From Acanthochlamys bracteata (lineage: Eukaryota; Streptophyta; Magnoliopsida; Pandanales; Velloziaceae): a DNA stretch of 64,000 nucleotides. The translations under genes were made by a program, and so were the position numbers. A model generated the notes under the pieces. That model saw nothing but the letters and a program-made list of their open reading frames with translations. It was not told the DNA's origin and searched no databases. The DNA lies in contig CM034130.1 of assembly GCA_019914995.1 (NCBI GenBank), positions 62,001 to 126,000 on the forward strand, written 5' to 3'. The stretch's first letter is position 1, and each line of letters opens with the position of its first letter. Below, in pieces: positions 46,575 through 57,049 of the stretch.

Positions 46575-49010
46575 CCTTTTCAGATCAAAGAAAATGGAAG
46601 TTCTGATATGTATTAAGATTAACGGCCGGGCTTATACGTACACATCATCGGTACATATAAATATAAATAAAAGAGAGAGAGAGGCCGGCTGTCTAGTTAC
46701 TATCCCTATGTATACATATCATCATCGAGTATAAAGAATAAGTAGCTATATTTCTAGCTAGGTTAATGGTGATTATATGTATATTTATATGAACCTTAGT
46801 TTGGATGATTTGATAGTTGCCCACTTCAAACACCCATTCTTCGATCTTCTCGATCATCAGACTAGCTACATGACTTAATTTTCTCATTTAACCTTTTAAT
46901 TACATTTAGTAACTCCAAGAATATAGCTAGCTACGTACGTGCTTAACGCGTAGCTAATTACTTAACACTGATAAGTTAAATATTATTACCTAACTTTTGA
47001 AGTAATAAACACATTTTGCTTCCAGCAGCTGGCAAGGTAAAAGATCGATCACTGAATAATTAAAACCTATTAATTATATATAAAAGCATGATGAACGTGT
47101 ATGCACTACTGCTGCAGACATATGCATGTAGTCAGGAGTTAATTAATTCAGATGAACCAATTAATAATCTTCTATGTACGTACGTACTCTATACATACTT
47201 TTATATTAAGTGATTGACGGAGATTTGAGTTTAATATTCTAAAACTCCTATTTCCTATAACGCTAGCGAGCTCTTCAGTTCTGCTGAATTCAATCCTGAT
47301 CGATCGAACGCTTCCACCGACGACACGTTAAACGAGTTTCTAATTATTTCCGTGGTAATCCTCTGAACGTTTCTAATTATGTCAAGCTGCCCCCGACGGA
47401 GCACGCCCCTCCGGTGCCGTCTATAACGCTAGCAAATTAATAAGAGAAGAAGATGCCAGAAGGGACTAGGCCGGCCCAAGCAAAGCCTTGAGTATTCGCT
47501 TAATGTCAGCGGCCCATTAAAAGTAAAATAGGCCACGTCAAACCTTTTGATCGACGGATATATAAGAAGCGTTTATTTTTTTGAAATAAGTTTAGAAAAT
47601 GAGTTATTAAAAATAATTTATTAAAAAATAGTTGTTGAACTAAATATGTTATTTGAAAGAAATATTCAAAATCGTATTTTGATGTAAAATAAATACACAA
47701 TTTATTTTTTATCAAGAAAAATAAGTTGTGATAGAGTATTAATAATATTTTGAGTTTCATCTTAGAGGCATTTAGCAAAGTTTTTTAATTAAATTTAATT
47801 ATTTATTTTCTATTTAATAAATTTTTTAAAAACATTAAAATAAAAATCAGAAAATTTGTTGTTAATAAAAAACTAAATTTATTTTTTAAAAATTTGAAGA
47901 TAAACATTTCTAAAACAATTTTTATTTAAACCCCTCCATCTAATCAGAAGTTGTGGTTCCCCAGCCACTAGCTTCCGCCGAATTCGTAGACGCCGTAGCC
48001 CCCAAATGTGTCGCGGTCTTTTAATTCAAGCGCGAGACAGTTTTCTTTCCTTCTTCGACGCAAAGATTACTCGAACTGAGCCGGTCTGGATTCGAACTCT
48101 CTTATTACCTTTTATTATATTCTCTTATCTTCTGCGATGTTCTTAGAAATGGAAAGCAAATCGAAAGATCTTGGCTTTCCTTAGCTATTATCTTTCTCGC
48201 CTGAGCTCTCTATCAGTACTACGCTACAGGGTATGGTTATCTTTCTGTAGATTCACTGCTAGAGCTATGGGATTTTGCGATGATCGACCAATTTTTCTTC
48301 TTATCTCTTAATAAAGTTGCTAGCTTGTTTTCTCAGTCGAGTCCATCAAGGTTTACAAATTTTTCTTTGCTTACCGTATGTAACAGGTTTATAGTCTCAT
48401 GTGTAGCAGTAATTCAGGGGCCGAGACAGACAAATGATCTTTTCTGTCCTTTGAAGCCCCTAGAGTATTCTGAGTCATTCAATTTACTGTGATCTGTCTG
48501 TTGGACCATTCCCTGGATGTTGAATGCCTTAGCTGAATTTGGATACTCGATACTTTTGTTAAATGCTACCTCGATGTTGAATGCACGAATACAAAGTTCC
48601 CACATATAACCTGCCTTTCTTAATTTGTTCAAGAAGGAGGTTAGCGCTGATCAATATGGCTCTTTTAATTAGTTCCTATGGCATTATGGGGCATGATTAA
48701 GAATAGTTTCCCTTAGACAGTCATCATTTAACAATGATTATTAAAATATCTAATGGTGGGAGTGAAAGGTTTGGGCATAGTTTTCTTTATATCAAACTTA
48801 TTTTGAAGTCGAAACAACTTCTTATTTGCTAGTTAGGTAGTTCTCTTGGATTCCTTATCAGATTAACTAACAATTTCTGTTCTTTTACAGAATTTCTTTA
48901 TAGCGTTAAGGCAGAGTTTGGGGGCTGGAAATTGCCTGATATTGGAGTCCGATGAGATTTGTCTTTTCAGTTCAGCATTTGCATTGATATTAACGTAGCC
49001 TCGCTGTGTA
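46575..49010. other. Intergenic plus 5' UTR exon and leader intron of TOL2-like gene
   Basis: 46575-47950 is AT-rich with no gene; 47570-47930 repeats the A/T block pattern seen elsewhere. From about 48000 the sequence becomes GC-richer and CT-rich (48030-48200), fitting the first non-coding exon of the TOL2-like gene. A TTCTTTTACAG acceptor just before 48890 would end a leader intron, after which 48890-49010 is 5' UTR. A 90-aa minus-strand frame at 47506 shows no known domain. Confidence 0.4.
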
Positions 49011-50645
49011 ATGGATAAGCAAAAGTTTACCTCATTGGGAGAAAGAATAAAGCTGGGAGGTGAGCGCTTGAAGACTGGTGGTGCAGACCTGAGTAGGAAG
49101 CTTAGTGGGAAGATGAAGGAGATTCTCCAAGGGCCTTCACAGGAGGCAAAAATGGTTGATGAAGCTACATCCGATAGCTTGGAAGAGCCAAACTGGGGCC
49201 TAAATCTTAGGATATGCGGTCTGCTCAATAATGATCAGCTGAATGGCTCTGAAGTCGTAAGGGCAATAAAAAAGAAGATAACTGGCAAAAGTGTAGCGAG
49301 TCAGAGGTTGAGCCTTGATCTGTTAGAGGCTTGTTCTGTGAACTGTGATAAGGTGTTGTCTGTGGTGGCATCTGAAAGGGTCATAGATGATATGGTTAGT
49401 ATGATTGAAAATCCACAAACTGATTATGGCAATAGGCGAAGAGCTTTTCAGCTTATTGAGGCCTGGGGAAAGTCTGATGATCTGGACTATCTGCCAATTT
49501 TTAAGCAGACTTATATGGTAGGTTCCTTATTACCACTTCTGCAAGTGAATCAATAAAGTTGTCCTTGATATATTTGGTTGTGCATGCATTTTATTAGATT
49601 GCTATCTCTTTTCTCCCCATTCATGATAAATGTATCTTCAAGTCTTTTCAAACTGCTTTAATGTCGTGAACATGTAGTGATTATCCGGGTTTGATGGTAA
49701 GTGCTTGTATCTTGTTCTGCACTTGTTCTCCTTGTTGTTTCTCACCTCTGTTTATTAGTTTTGCTTTTCTTCATGTCCTTATCTACTTTTTTTTTGTTGT
49801 GCCTCTAGCTTGATTAATGTGTGAGTATGGATTGGATTGATTTCAGTTCCTTGCGTGTTTTGCTGCCTGAACATTTAGGCCTACATAGGTTGAAGGTTCT
49901 GCAAAGTCGATAGTTGCATCTCATTTTAACTTTAACTTCAACTTCTTTGAGACCATTACTGCAGAATATGAAGTCAAAGCAAGATGATGGAAGGTTGTCC
50001 CTTGAGCCAGACCATCACGTAGTGGTTCCTCCTGAAGGCTATCCTCCATTTGACTTGGATCAGCAGGATGCAAATCCAGATCTTTTTGCCTATCATGATG
50101 CGACCATTTCAGAAGAAGAAAAGAAGGAAGTTCTCCAAATCGCTCAGAACAGTATAGAGATTCTGTCCTCCATGATGAACTCAGAAGAGCAGTCAAAGGT
50201 AGCGAAGATGAACGATTGTCCTCTGCATATCATTATCTTTACTTTTGGTTGGCTGTAGTGTTCTTTGATTTGTGATTTGGTACTTGTTAATTCTCTGTAT
50301 CTATTTTAGGATGAATTGGCTTCAAGTATCTTGGAGAAATGCAAAGAATCACAGCCTATCATACAAAGGATCATAGAGAGCACAACTGACAATGAGCCAA
50401 TGCTGATTGAAGCTCTGAGCATCAACGACAGACTCCAAGAAATATTGTCCAAATACAGTGATCTTAAAATCGATGAGAAAGCAGAGCCAGAAAATCTAGA
50501 TTCTGATGATTCTGTAAGTTTGGAGGCAATGGAGACTAAAACTCATTCAAGTGGTGATCGTTCAGAGGAGACGACAGGAGGACCAAGAACTGCTGCAGTG
50601 GGAGCTAGCAATGCAGCCAATAACAACACAAACAGCTCGAAATAG
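49011..50645 (+). CDS. TOM1-like protein (VHS and GAT domains), TOL2 type
   Basis: Three exons, 49011-49517, 49965-50198 and 50310-50645 (1077 nt, 358 residues). It starts MDKQKFTSLGERIKLGG, as in TOL2-like proteins. Residues ~40-169 form a VHS domain (MVDEATSDSLEEPNWGLNLR, then RAFQLIEAWGKSDDL). A short linker is followed by a GAT domain at about 200-300 (EEKKEVLQIAQNSIEILSSM, LEKCKESQPIIQRIIES). The C-terminus is acidic and Ser/Asn-rich. TOL proteins bind ubiquitylated membrane proteins and pass them to ESCRT for vacuolar degradation, a gatekeeper role replacing ESCRT-0. The C-terminal tail is short, lacking the long Gln/Pro tail with clathrin motifs found in larger TOLs. All exons are in phase and the gene looks intact. 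Confidence 0.92.
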
Positions 50646-51678
50646 GATGGAATGAATCTGTAGTGTAGAATTTACCTCTGCTGGACTAGTTTAGGATTGG
50701 CATAGTTGTAATGAGTTAAACAGCATTACAGTTGCTGATAATATTATGTATGTCATGGCTTGTAGCAGAAGAGGTTGCTGATATATAAAAATAGACTTGT
50801 TCAAATGTGTAGTACATAATTGTAGGCACTTGATGGATGTCCTCCAGGTGCTAGTATTCCTTTGCTCGTCTCACTTTGAGACTTGTTCAAATGACTTATC
50901 TGGCGCCAACATTTCCAAGCAGACCTGCTTCTCTCCCAACAGAAACAACATGAAGAGAAGAAACCTGTTCTCCCCCCAACTTGCCTCAGCATCAGTCATT
51001 GACGACGGCGTCCATCGGTGGACAGGTTGTTTTAGCTTTTAAAATATTTCGTTAGTGAAGTATCAAGTAGTTAGTTACTTGTTTAAAGAAGGCACTTGAA
51101 AATATCATATAGTATTCTACATTTAAGAGATTTCCATTCAGGATGAAAATACATGGATAAAACCGGAGACACTTCAAGATATTTTTACAATATGTACAAT
51201 AATCCCCTAGGTATACTTTCACAAGTGCACCAATAATGAACAGCTAACGAGAAAGCTTTGACTAGCCCAAGAAACCCCTAGGTATACTTTCACAAGTGCA
51301 CCAATAATGAACAGCTAAGGAGAAAGCTTTGACTAGCCCAAGAAACAACATATAGAGAAAGAGGTATAGCATAATAAGGACCGACTCAGAAATTGCGGGA
51401 GAGCAATCACTCAATACAAAGTAAATAACTCCTCACTCCAATTTCCTCTCACCCACACAAGCCAAAGACACTAACTGTGCCCTGGATCATCTGACAGCAG
51501 CAGTACAAGCAATAGAGCATTATAACATAATGAGGTGAAAGCCTACCAAAACTTCCTAAAATAAATAAGGCGTATACCTACTAGTTCTTAGTTCAGAAAG
51601 AAGATGGTGGTCTAATGCAAGCGTCAGTGCCTAGTTTTATTGCCTCCTTTTGGAGATCAAGTCCTAGCTCATAATTCC
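50646..51678. other. 3' flank of TOL2-like gene; spacer
   Basis: The 3' UTR of the TOL2-like gene probably covers the first 150-350 bases. A 71-bp tandem duplication lies at 51204-51345. The rest before 51679 is the presumed 3' UTR of the convergent GeBP-like gene. No additional gene was seen. Confidence 0.4.
51204..51345. repeat. Near-identical 71-bp tandem duplication
   Basis: CCCCTAGGTATACTTTCACA begins at 51204 and again at 51275. The two 71-base copies differ at one base within AGCTAACGAG/AGCTAAGGAG. Such identity points to a recent duplication. It lies between two convergent genes, outside coding sequence. Confidence 0.92.
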
Positions 51679-53136
51679 TTATCTCAACAGCATAGAACTC
51701 ATAGAACTTGGCCTCAAGTTCAGCTGCTTTTTGTTACCCATGTTATTCAGAATCTTCATTGCAGCTCTCTTGCTCTGCATTAGATGAGTAGTGAGTGCTT
51801 CATACACAAGCCCGTAAGGAAGTTTAGAGTTGCAGACCACAGGTTGCTCATTGCCATTGCTAATACCGACTTCAATTACTGGTGGAGTATGAAGAGTGCC
51901 AGCTTTATGGTGCTTCTGGGTCATCTTGGCTGTTTCTTTGTGATTATCAGTTTTCCTTTCACCTTCATTTTCACTTCCAACAGAAGCAGCATTTCCACTC
52001 TCACTTGAGGCCCAAACCTTTGAAGCTAAATTGTACATGGCGTGGTCCTGAGGCCGGGGAGAATTGGGAGATTTCCGAAGCTTATTGTATTTCTCTTTCA
52101 TGTGGCGGATCTTGTTGAAGAGCTTGTCCTCAGGTATTTCCTCCAACTCAATACTGTGTTTCAGAAATTCATAAATTGCGCCCTTATCAGCTTTGGTTAA
52201 CCTAGGTTTCACACCTTTATTGGCATAGAAATCAAGGATTCCTTGCAGGATATATGTCTCAGCACCATCCTTCCAGAGCCGTTTAGAGCCTTTCTGGCTG
52301 TGCAGTCCATCTGTAACTTTCTTCTTCTCCGAAGCCTCAGCAACCGGCTTCTTCTTCTCTACAATTTGATTGTTCTTAGAAGCACTTAGCTCCTTCCCCA
52401 CAGTAACAATGGCTTTCCCCACTGTTTGTTTCGGTTTCTTAGCCGGTTTCTGCTGCTGTTCTTCATCCTCCTTTTCCTTCCTCTTCCTCTTGAAGTTCTC
52501 TTTCTCATTATCTTCTTTACCTTCTTCTTTATCAGTTTCTTCATCTTCTTCTTCGCTTTCTTCTTCTTCATCGTCGGCTTCAGCGTTGCTCCTCTGCTTC
52601 AAATTCACATCTCCTTCCTTCTTTTCTTCCTCATCTTCACTGCTATCTTCATCCTCCTCCCCGTCATCAGACTGATCAGGCTTAGTGGGCTTCTGATCAG
52701 AAGATTTCTTCAGCTGGTTCTTCGCCGCAGCAGTAGCGGAACGGACCTTGTCTTCTTTTTCCATCTCAACAATGCGTTCTTCATCATCCTCCGTTTCTTC
52801 TTCATCTGAAGTAGGAGGCGGTGGAAGGGACGATGGAGGCTTGCTGCTAGTTTTCTGATTCGATTTCTTCGTCTGTGCCAGTAAAGATTTCACTGGTTGT
52901 TTTTGTTTCTGCAGTTCATCTTCTTCTTCGGATTCAGATTCAGAACTATCCTCGCCGTCGTTGTCATCACCGGCGGCGGAGGAGGGAGCATGGGGTTTAG
53001 TTGATTGCTGGTTTGATTTCGTCTTGGTTGGTCCTTGTTCTTGCTCAGATTCTGAACTAGAACCAGATTCAGAACTCTCGCCATCGTCCGAAGCGGCGGC
53101 GGAGGTAGGTGGTGGGAGTTTTTTCTTCGGCGCCAT
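51679..53136 (-). CDS. GeBP-family (DUF573) DNA-binding transcription regulator
   Basis: Intronless minus-strand gene of 485 residues from ATG 53134-53136 (MAPKKKLPPP). Residues 1-235 are an acidic, Ser/Glu/Lys-rich low-complexity region with several Glu/Asp runs. Residues ~285-375 form the conserved DUF573 DNA-binding domain (RLWKDGAETYILQGILDF, NKIRHMKEKYNKL, MYNLASKVW), a non-canonical helical fold. The C-terminal ~45 residues (LPYGLVYEALTTHLMQSKRA) hold the spaced hydrophobic segment that mediates dimers in this family. GeBP/STKL proteins are nuclear regulators linked to trichome gene expression and cytokinin responses. The frame stays open upstream to an ATG at 53337, which would add 67 residues; the internal start is preferred because MAPKK- is the family-like N-terminus and the extension looks like translated leader. 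Confidence 0.92.
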   Translation of the reverse strand: MAPKKKLPPPTSAAASDDGESSESGSSSESEQEQGPTKTKSNQQSTKPHAPSSAAGDDNDGEDSSESESEEEDELQKQKQPVKSLLAQTKKSNQKTSSKPPSSLPPPPTSDEEETEDDEERIVEMEKEDKVRSATAAAKNQLKKSSDQKPTKPDQSDDGEEDEDSSEDEEEKKEGDVNLKQRSNAEADDEEEESEEEDEETDKEEGKEDNEKENFKRKRKEKEDEEQQQKPAKKPKQTVGKAIVTVGKELSASKNNQIVEKKKPVAEASEKKKVTDGLHSQKGSKRLWKDGAETYILQGILDFYANKGVKPRLTKADKGAIYEFLKHSIELEEIPEDKLFNKIRHMKEKYNKLRKSPNSPRPQDHAMYNLASKVWASSESGNAASVGSENEGERKTDNHKETAKMTQKHHKAGTLHTPPVIEVGISNGNEQPVVCNSKLPYGLVYEALTTHLMQSKRAAMKILNNMGNKKQLNLRPSSMSSMLLR

Positions 53137-54104
53137 GGCTTCGGTTGTTGGGGGAAGAGAAAGAAAGCAAGAATTTTTGAAGCTGAAGGCGAACGAGAAC
53201 AAGCCAGTAAATAAGGGAACTGGACCGCGCTGTTTACCACATGCGAGTCCCGTTCCCACCCTTAATCCATCCCTAAATTCTTTTTTCTCCATTTCTCTGT
53301 TTTCCCCATTTTTTCTTCTCCTTCCGAACGGCCTCATCCTTTCTCCCTCTCCCGCAGCGCGCGCGATATCCTCTCCTCGTCGTCGATCTCTTTCTCTTCT
53401 TCCACCGGCCTCCTTCTCTCCGCACTGCTGCTATCTCTACTGCCGTCAAGCGGGAGGATCGAACTAACTAGCGCGCCAGACGGCGTCCGCGCTTGCGAAA
53501 CACTAGCTTTGCCGCCGATCGTCCTACCGGAAAACGATCGCAGGACGTACCCTTCTCCTCATTTCCCCCTTCTCTGGCCTATTCGATTTTCGGCTGGCTG
53601 CCTATTTCGCTGGAATCCGGAAGGTAGGTTGGTCCCACTTCGCAGGAGAGTTGCTATGCTTGTCAAGTACTCCTGAGCTTGCTGTTGAACCATCACTTGA
53701 TCCATTTCACCATAGGTGTTTCCTTTGGTCGGTGATCGGAAAAATCCCCCTTTACAGGACGAAGCCGATTTGGGATTATACAAAAAGAAACTAATGTTTG
53801 CTTGAGTTGTGATGATTGCTAGATTTAGCAAGAGAAAGGCAAAATCCTAACTGAAATTCTTTTCGTTGCGTACCCTGTAGCTGTTTTTTTTATAAAAAAA
53901 AACGTCCTTTGAATAGAGAAGCTAAATGTGGTGCAAATTGTTAATGTGTATCTGTAAAACAGAAGATATTCTTCATTATTGATGTAGTTCACTTCTCACT
54001 TAGTCATATTATTTGAACACACTTTATCTAATTCGATTCAGGCTCCAATAACAATTCTCTTTGGAGATCCACAGCTGTCCCGGCGGCGAACCATTCTCCA
54101 AATA
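53137..54104. promoter_or_regulatory. Divergent promoter region between GeBP-like and PORR genes
   Basis: Less than 1 kb separates the two divergent start codons. 53330-53480 is CT-rich on the plus strand and could be the leader of the PORR gene; an intron acceptor-like TTCGATTCAG lies at about 54041, so the PORR 5' UTR may be spliced. The 90-aa minus-strand frame at 53559-53831 shows no known domain and is regarded as chance. Confidence 0.45.
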
Positions 54105-55406
54105 ATGCAGTCTTTTGTCCGCCGGCAACAATCCTTCTTATTCAATTTTCAAGCAGACAAGTTTTCAACTCAGTCAACTCTTCTACCTCGAAAGCTACAG
54201 CGGGTTCGCGACCATGGCTTTGACGGGTACATGGAAACAGAGAAGAAAATCCGACGAGCTCTTGTTCTTCACGATATAATCCTTTCTCACCACTGTCAAT
54301 CACTCCCTGTTGCTCGTGTCGACTCTCTCGCTCGCCGCCATGTGTCACTCCTCCGTGCTCCGTATTCTCCAGGCGCATTCCTTCTCCGGCACCCTCACGT
54401 GTTCCACGTGTACGAACACCCCGTTCACCGGCACCTGTGGGTCCGGCTCACACCCCGTGCTCTTTCCCGGCTTCGTTCAGAACACCTTGCTGTTGCTAAC
54501 AGTCTTCATCAAACAATCCCACGAATTCAACGGTTGCTTTTGCTTGCTTCACCATCGAGAAGAATCAGGGTTGAGCACATTCGCACTGCTCGAAAGGAAT
54601 TTGGACTCCCTGATGATTTCGAATCTTCTGTAATTCTCGCCAACCCTGGCATTTTCAGGATCACTGGAGATAATTCACCATCTGCGGAGACCCGTGATAA
54701 ATTTGTTGAGCTTGTTGGTGACCCATCGCCAGAGCTGATCGTAGCAGCGATCGAACAGGCTCGGGAGATTGAGTATAGGAAGAATGGTAGAGGGTCTGAA
54801 GAAGATCTCAGGTTTGCTTTTGTAATTAATTTTCCGCCTGGTTTTAAGATTGGGAAGTATTATAGGATTGCAGTTTGGAAATGGCAGCGGTTGCCTTACT
54901 GGTCTCCCTATGAAGATGTTTCAAATTATGATTTGCGGTCGCTGGAGGCACGGAGGAGGATGGAGAAGCGGGCAGTGGCTACAATTCATGAGCTCCTTTC
55001 GCTTACAGTTGAGAAGCGGATGACGCTGGAGAGGATTGCGCATTTTCGTGAGGCAATGGGATTGCCAAAGAAGCTCAAGGAGTTTTTGTTGCAGCATCAG
55101 GGGATATTCTATATTTCAACAAGGGGAAACCAGGGGAAGCTGCATACAGTTTTCCTCAGGGAAGCTTATAGAAAAGGGGAGTTGATTGAGCCAAATGATA
55201 TATATCTGGCTAGGAGGAAGCTAGCAGAGTTGCTGTTGATTAGCCCCAAGAAGGCGAATCTGGATAGAATGCTGACCAGCATGGGTAGAGGGGAGGGGTT
55301 CAGTGGTGCTGCAAGGAAAGAGTTTCTTCAAATAGAGAGGTTGGGTGATGGTAAGATTGAGGAGACTGATGCTGATTCTGGTGTGGAGTCCGAGTATGTT
55401 GAGTAA
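54105..55406 (+). CDS. PORR-domain organellar RNA-binding protein (WTF9/RPD1-like family)
   Basis: Intronless gene of 433 residues. The N-terminus (MQSFVRRQQSFLFNFQ, then Ser/Thr/Arg-rich, no acidic residues for the first 17 positions) fits an organelle, probably mitochondrial, targeting peptide. The PORR domain spans about 45-375: KKIRRALVLHDIILSH near the start, LLRHPHVFHVYEHPVH, LPDDFESSVILANPGIFR, then IAVWKWQRLPYWSPYED and LLQHQGIFYISTRGNQGK. PORR proteins bind and promote splicing of group II introns in mitochondria or chloroplasts. A short acidic tail follows. Uninterrupted and apparently functional; which organelle intron it serves cannot be told from sequence alone. Confidence 0.93.
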   Translation: MQSFVRRQQSFLFNFQADKFSTQSTLLPRKLQRVRDHGFDGYMETEKKIRRALVLHDIILSHHCQSLPVARVDSLARRHVSLLRAPYSPGAFLLRHPHVFHVYEHPVHRHLWVRLTPRALSRLRSEHLAVANSLHQTIPRIQRLLLLASPSRRIRVEHIRTARKEFGLPDDFESSVILANPGIFRITGDNSPSAETRDKFVELVGDPSPELIVAAIEQAREIEYRKNGRGSEEDLRFAFVINFPPGFKIGKYYRIAVWKWQRLPYWSPYEDVSNYDLRSLEARRRMEKRAVATIHELLSLTVEKRMTLERIAHFREAMGLPKKLKEFLLQHQGIFYISTRGNQGKLHTVFLREAYRKGELIEPNDIYLARRKLAELLLISPKKANLDRMLTSMGRGEGFSGAARKEFLQIERLGDGKIEETDADSGVESEYVE

Positions 55407-56052
55407 GGTGAAAGCGTGTTGGTTGCTGGAATTGCAGTTTCTTTTCTTATATTCCAACGTGTTTTGTGTCTTCAAAACTACTTGCCACACTATTGAAGAT
55501 ATTGAAGATGCTTGGATACTATTGACGAACTTGTCCCAAGCTCCTTTTACCAACGTTTAAGCTCACCCACTGGAAACCTGTTTATAACCAAGTCAGGGCC
55601 ATTCAAGTCGATGTTTGAAGTATGAATCCAGGGATGACGGAAACTTCGTGAGAACACTGCACAGCTTCGCTCGTGTTTGATTAAGATAATACCTTATAGT
55701 TGATCTCAACCTGCACAATAATTTATGGCAAACTCAAGTTATTTAGCAAGAAAGGCTGGCTAAACTCAAGTTATTTAGCAAGAACTAAAACTAAGAGCAT
55801 TTTTGCTTTATTTTGTTTAAGGTTTTGCTACTGTTTCACTGCTACAAAAAAGTGATCCAAAATCACAATGATTATTGGTGGAAATGTATGTGAATATGTG
55901 ATGGTTGTGGGTTAGGGTATGGAAAGGTAAGCCTTTTTGGCCGAAGAAGTTTGAAATTGGAAGATAATTCAAGGAAATTATCAAAAATTAGGGGAAGTGA
56001 ATGACATTATTGTATGATCAACTCATGAATGGCATTGTGATTCTGATTGCAG
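55407..56052. other. Spacer after the PORR gene
   Basis: No gene recognised. A ~23-bp direct repeat (AAACTCAAGTTATTTAGCAA) occurs twice near 55731-55785. The start of the stretch is presumably the PORR 3' UTR. Confidence 0.4.
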
Positions 56053-57049
56053 GGGCAGCTCATGGTGTACAATGATTATGAAGTGTTGAGGGAGACTGAA
56101 GCATATGAGCAAGCTGTAGGGACTGAGGACTGAGGAGGGACGCAGAGATTATCCAGTAATACATACTGCTCCTAGATAAATAGAAGAGGGAATTGCATAA
56201 TCTAGTTAAGAAAGAGTGTCATACATCCAGATAATCGTGTTAACTTTCCTGTTCGACAGAGATGTAGTATGTACTTGCCCAGATTCTCTCTTAATGATAG
56301 AGGTCAAATCTACGTAATATATCTTATTGCAGCAAATTTACTTGAAATGTATTTGGAACAAGAGCTGTAACTCAGTCATGAGTTTGATCGTATTAACCTG
56401 TACATCAAATATGCAGTATAAATTGTTTGTTTTGATTCATGCTACTAGTGCATTAAACAACAAATCTTGTGGTAAAATGGCATCCTCCCTTAAGAAGTCA
56501 ATTGCATTTTAGTAAGAGGGGCTGTGTGGTTCTTGGTCCATTCCAATGATACTCACCTCTTTTTATTTGAACCATCTCTTGTGGACCAAAATAGAAGTAA
56601 AAATAAGTTTTTAGGATGTGAGAATTATATGTTGTGTGCTTTGTTCAAGCTAAGCTAACTATGCTTTTTCTGACGGCTATCCTCTTTTGGTACAGATCTT
56701 CATAAATGCCTCATTTTGCCACTATGCCTATGATGCTGTTTTCTCCCTCATTTTAAAGCCAAAGATCCAAAAGGAAATACATTTTTGCAAGGCCTTCGAG
56801 AGTAACAGATACACTGCTCAAGTAAGATTCTCAGCCATTAAGCCAAAATCTATGTGATATCATGTTTATGGATGTATTTATCTGTGTGAAACTTTGTCAT
56901 ATAGATTTACAGCCCCTGAGAAATTACCTGTTGATAATGGTGGGCTCAAAAGAAATAATGATTGAGAATTTTCAATTGAAGATGCACCTTCAGAGTTCGT
57001 CCATGTGAGAGGTGGAACGGAAGGTATTGTGGAAATTCCAATTGTGGAG
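56053..57049 (+). pseudogene. Patellin (SEC14-GOLD) pseudogene fragment
   Basis: Three exon-like remnants keep splice signals. 56053-56131 encodes MVYNDYEVLRETEAYEQA, like the CYNVYGVF region of the SEC14 domain. 56696-56821 encodes IFINASFCHYAYDAVFSL and a following basic segment, like the IFINVPW region near the end of the SEC14 domain. 56905-57049 encodes APEKLPVDNGGLKRNND then EFSIEDAPSEFVHVRGG, like the linker and first strand of the GOLD domain. An in-frame TGA interrupts the last exon and another ends the first. Patellins are phosphoinositide-binding membrane-trafficking proteins. No N-terminal acidic region, remaining SEC14 core or GOLD C-terminus is found nearby, so this is a decayed partial copy. 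Confidence 0.65.

Noticed and set aside
52370-52809. Hydrophobic Phe/Ser/Leu-rich frames on the plus strand inside the GeBP gene
   Set aside because: They are the complement of Glu/Asp/Lys runs in the GeBP acidic region; membrane-protein appearance is an artefact.
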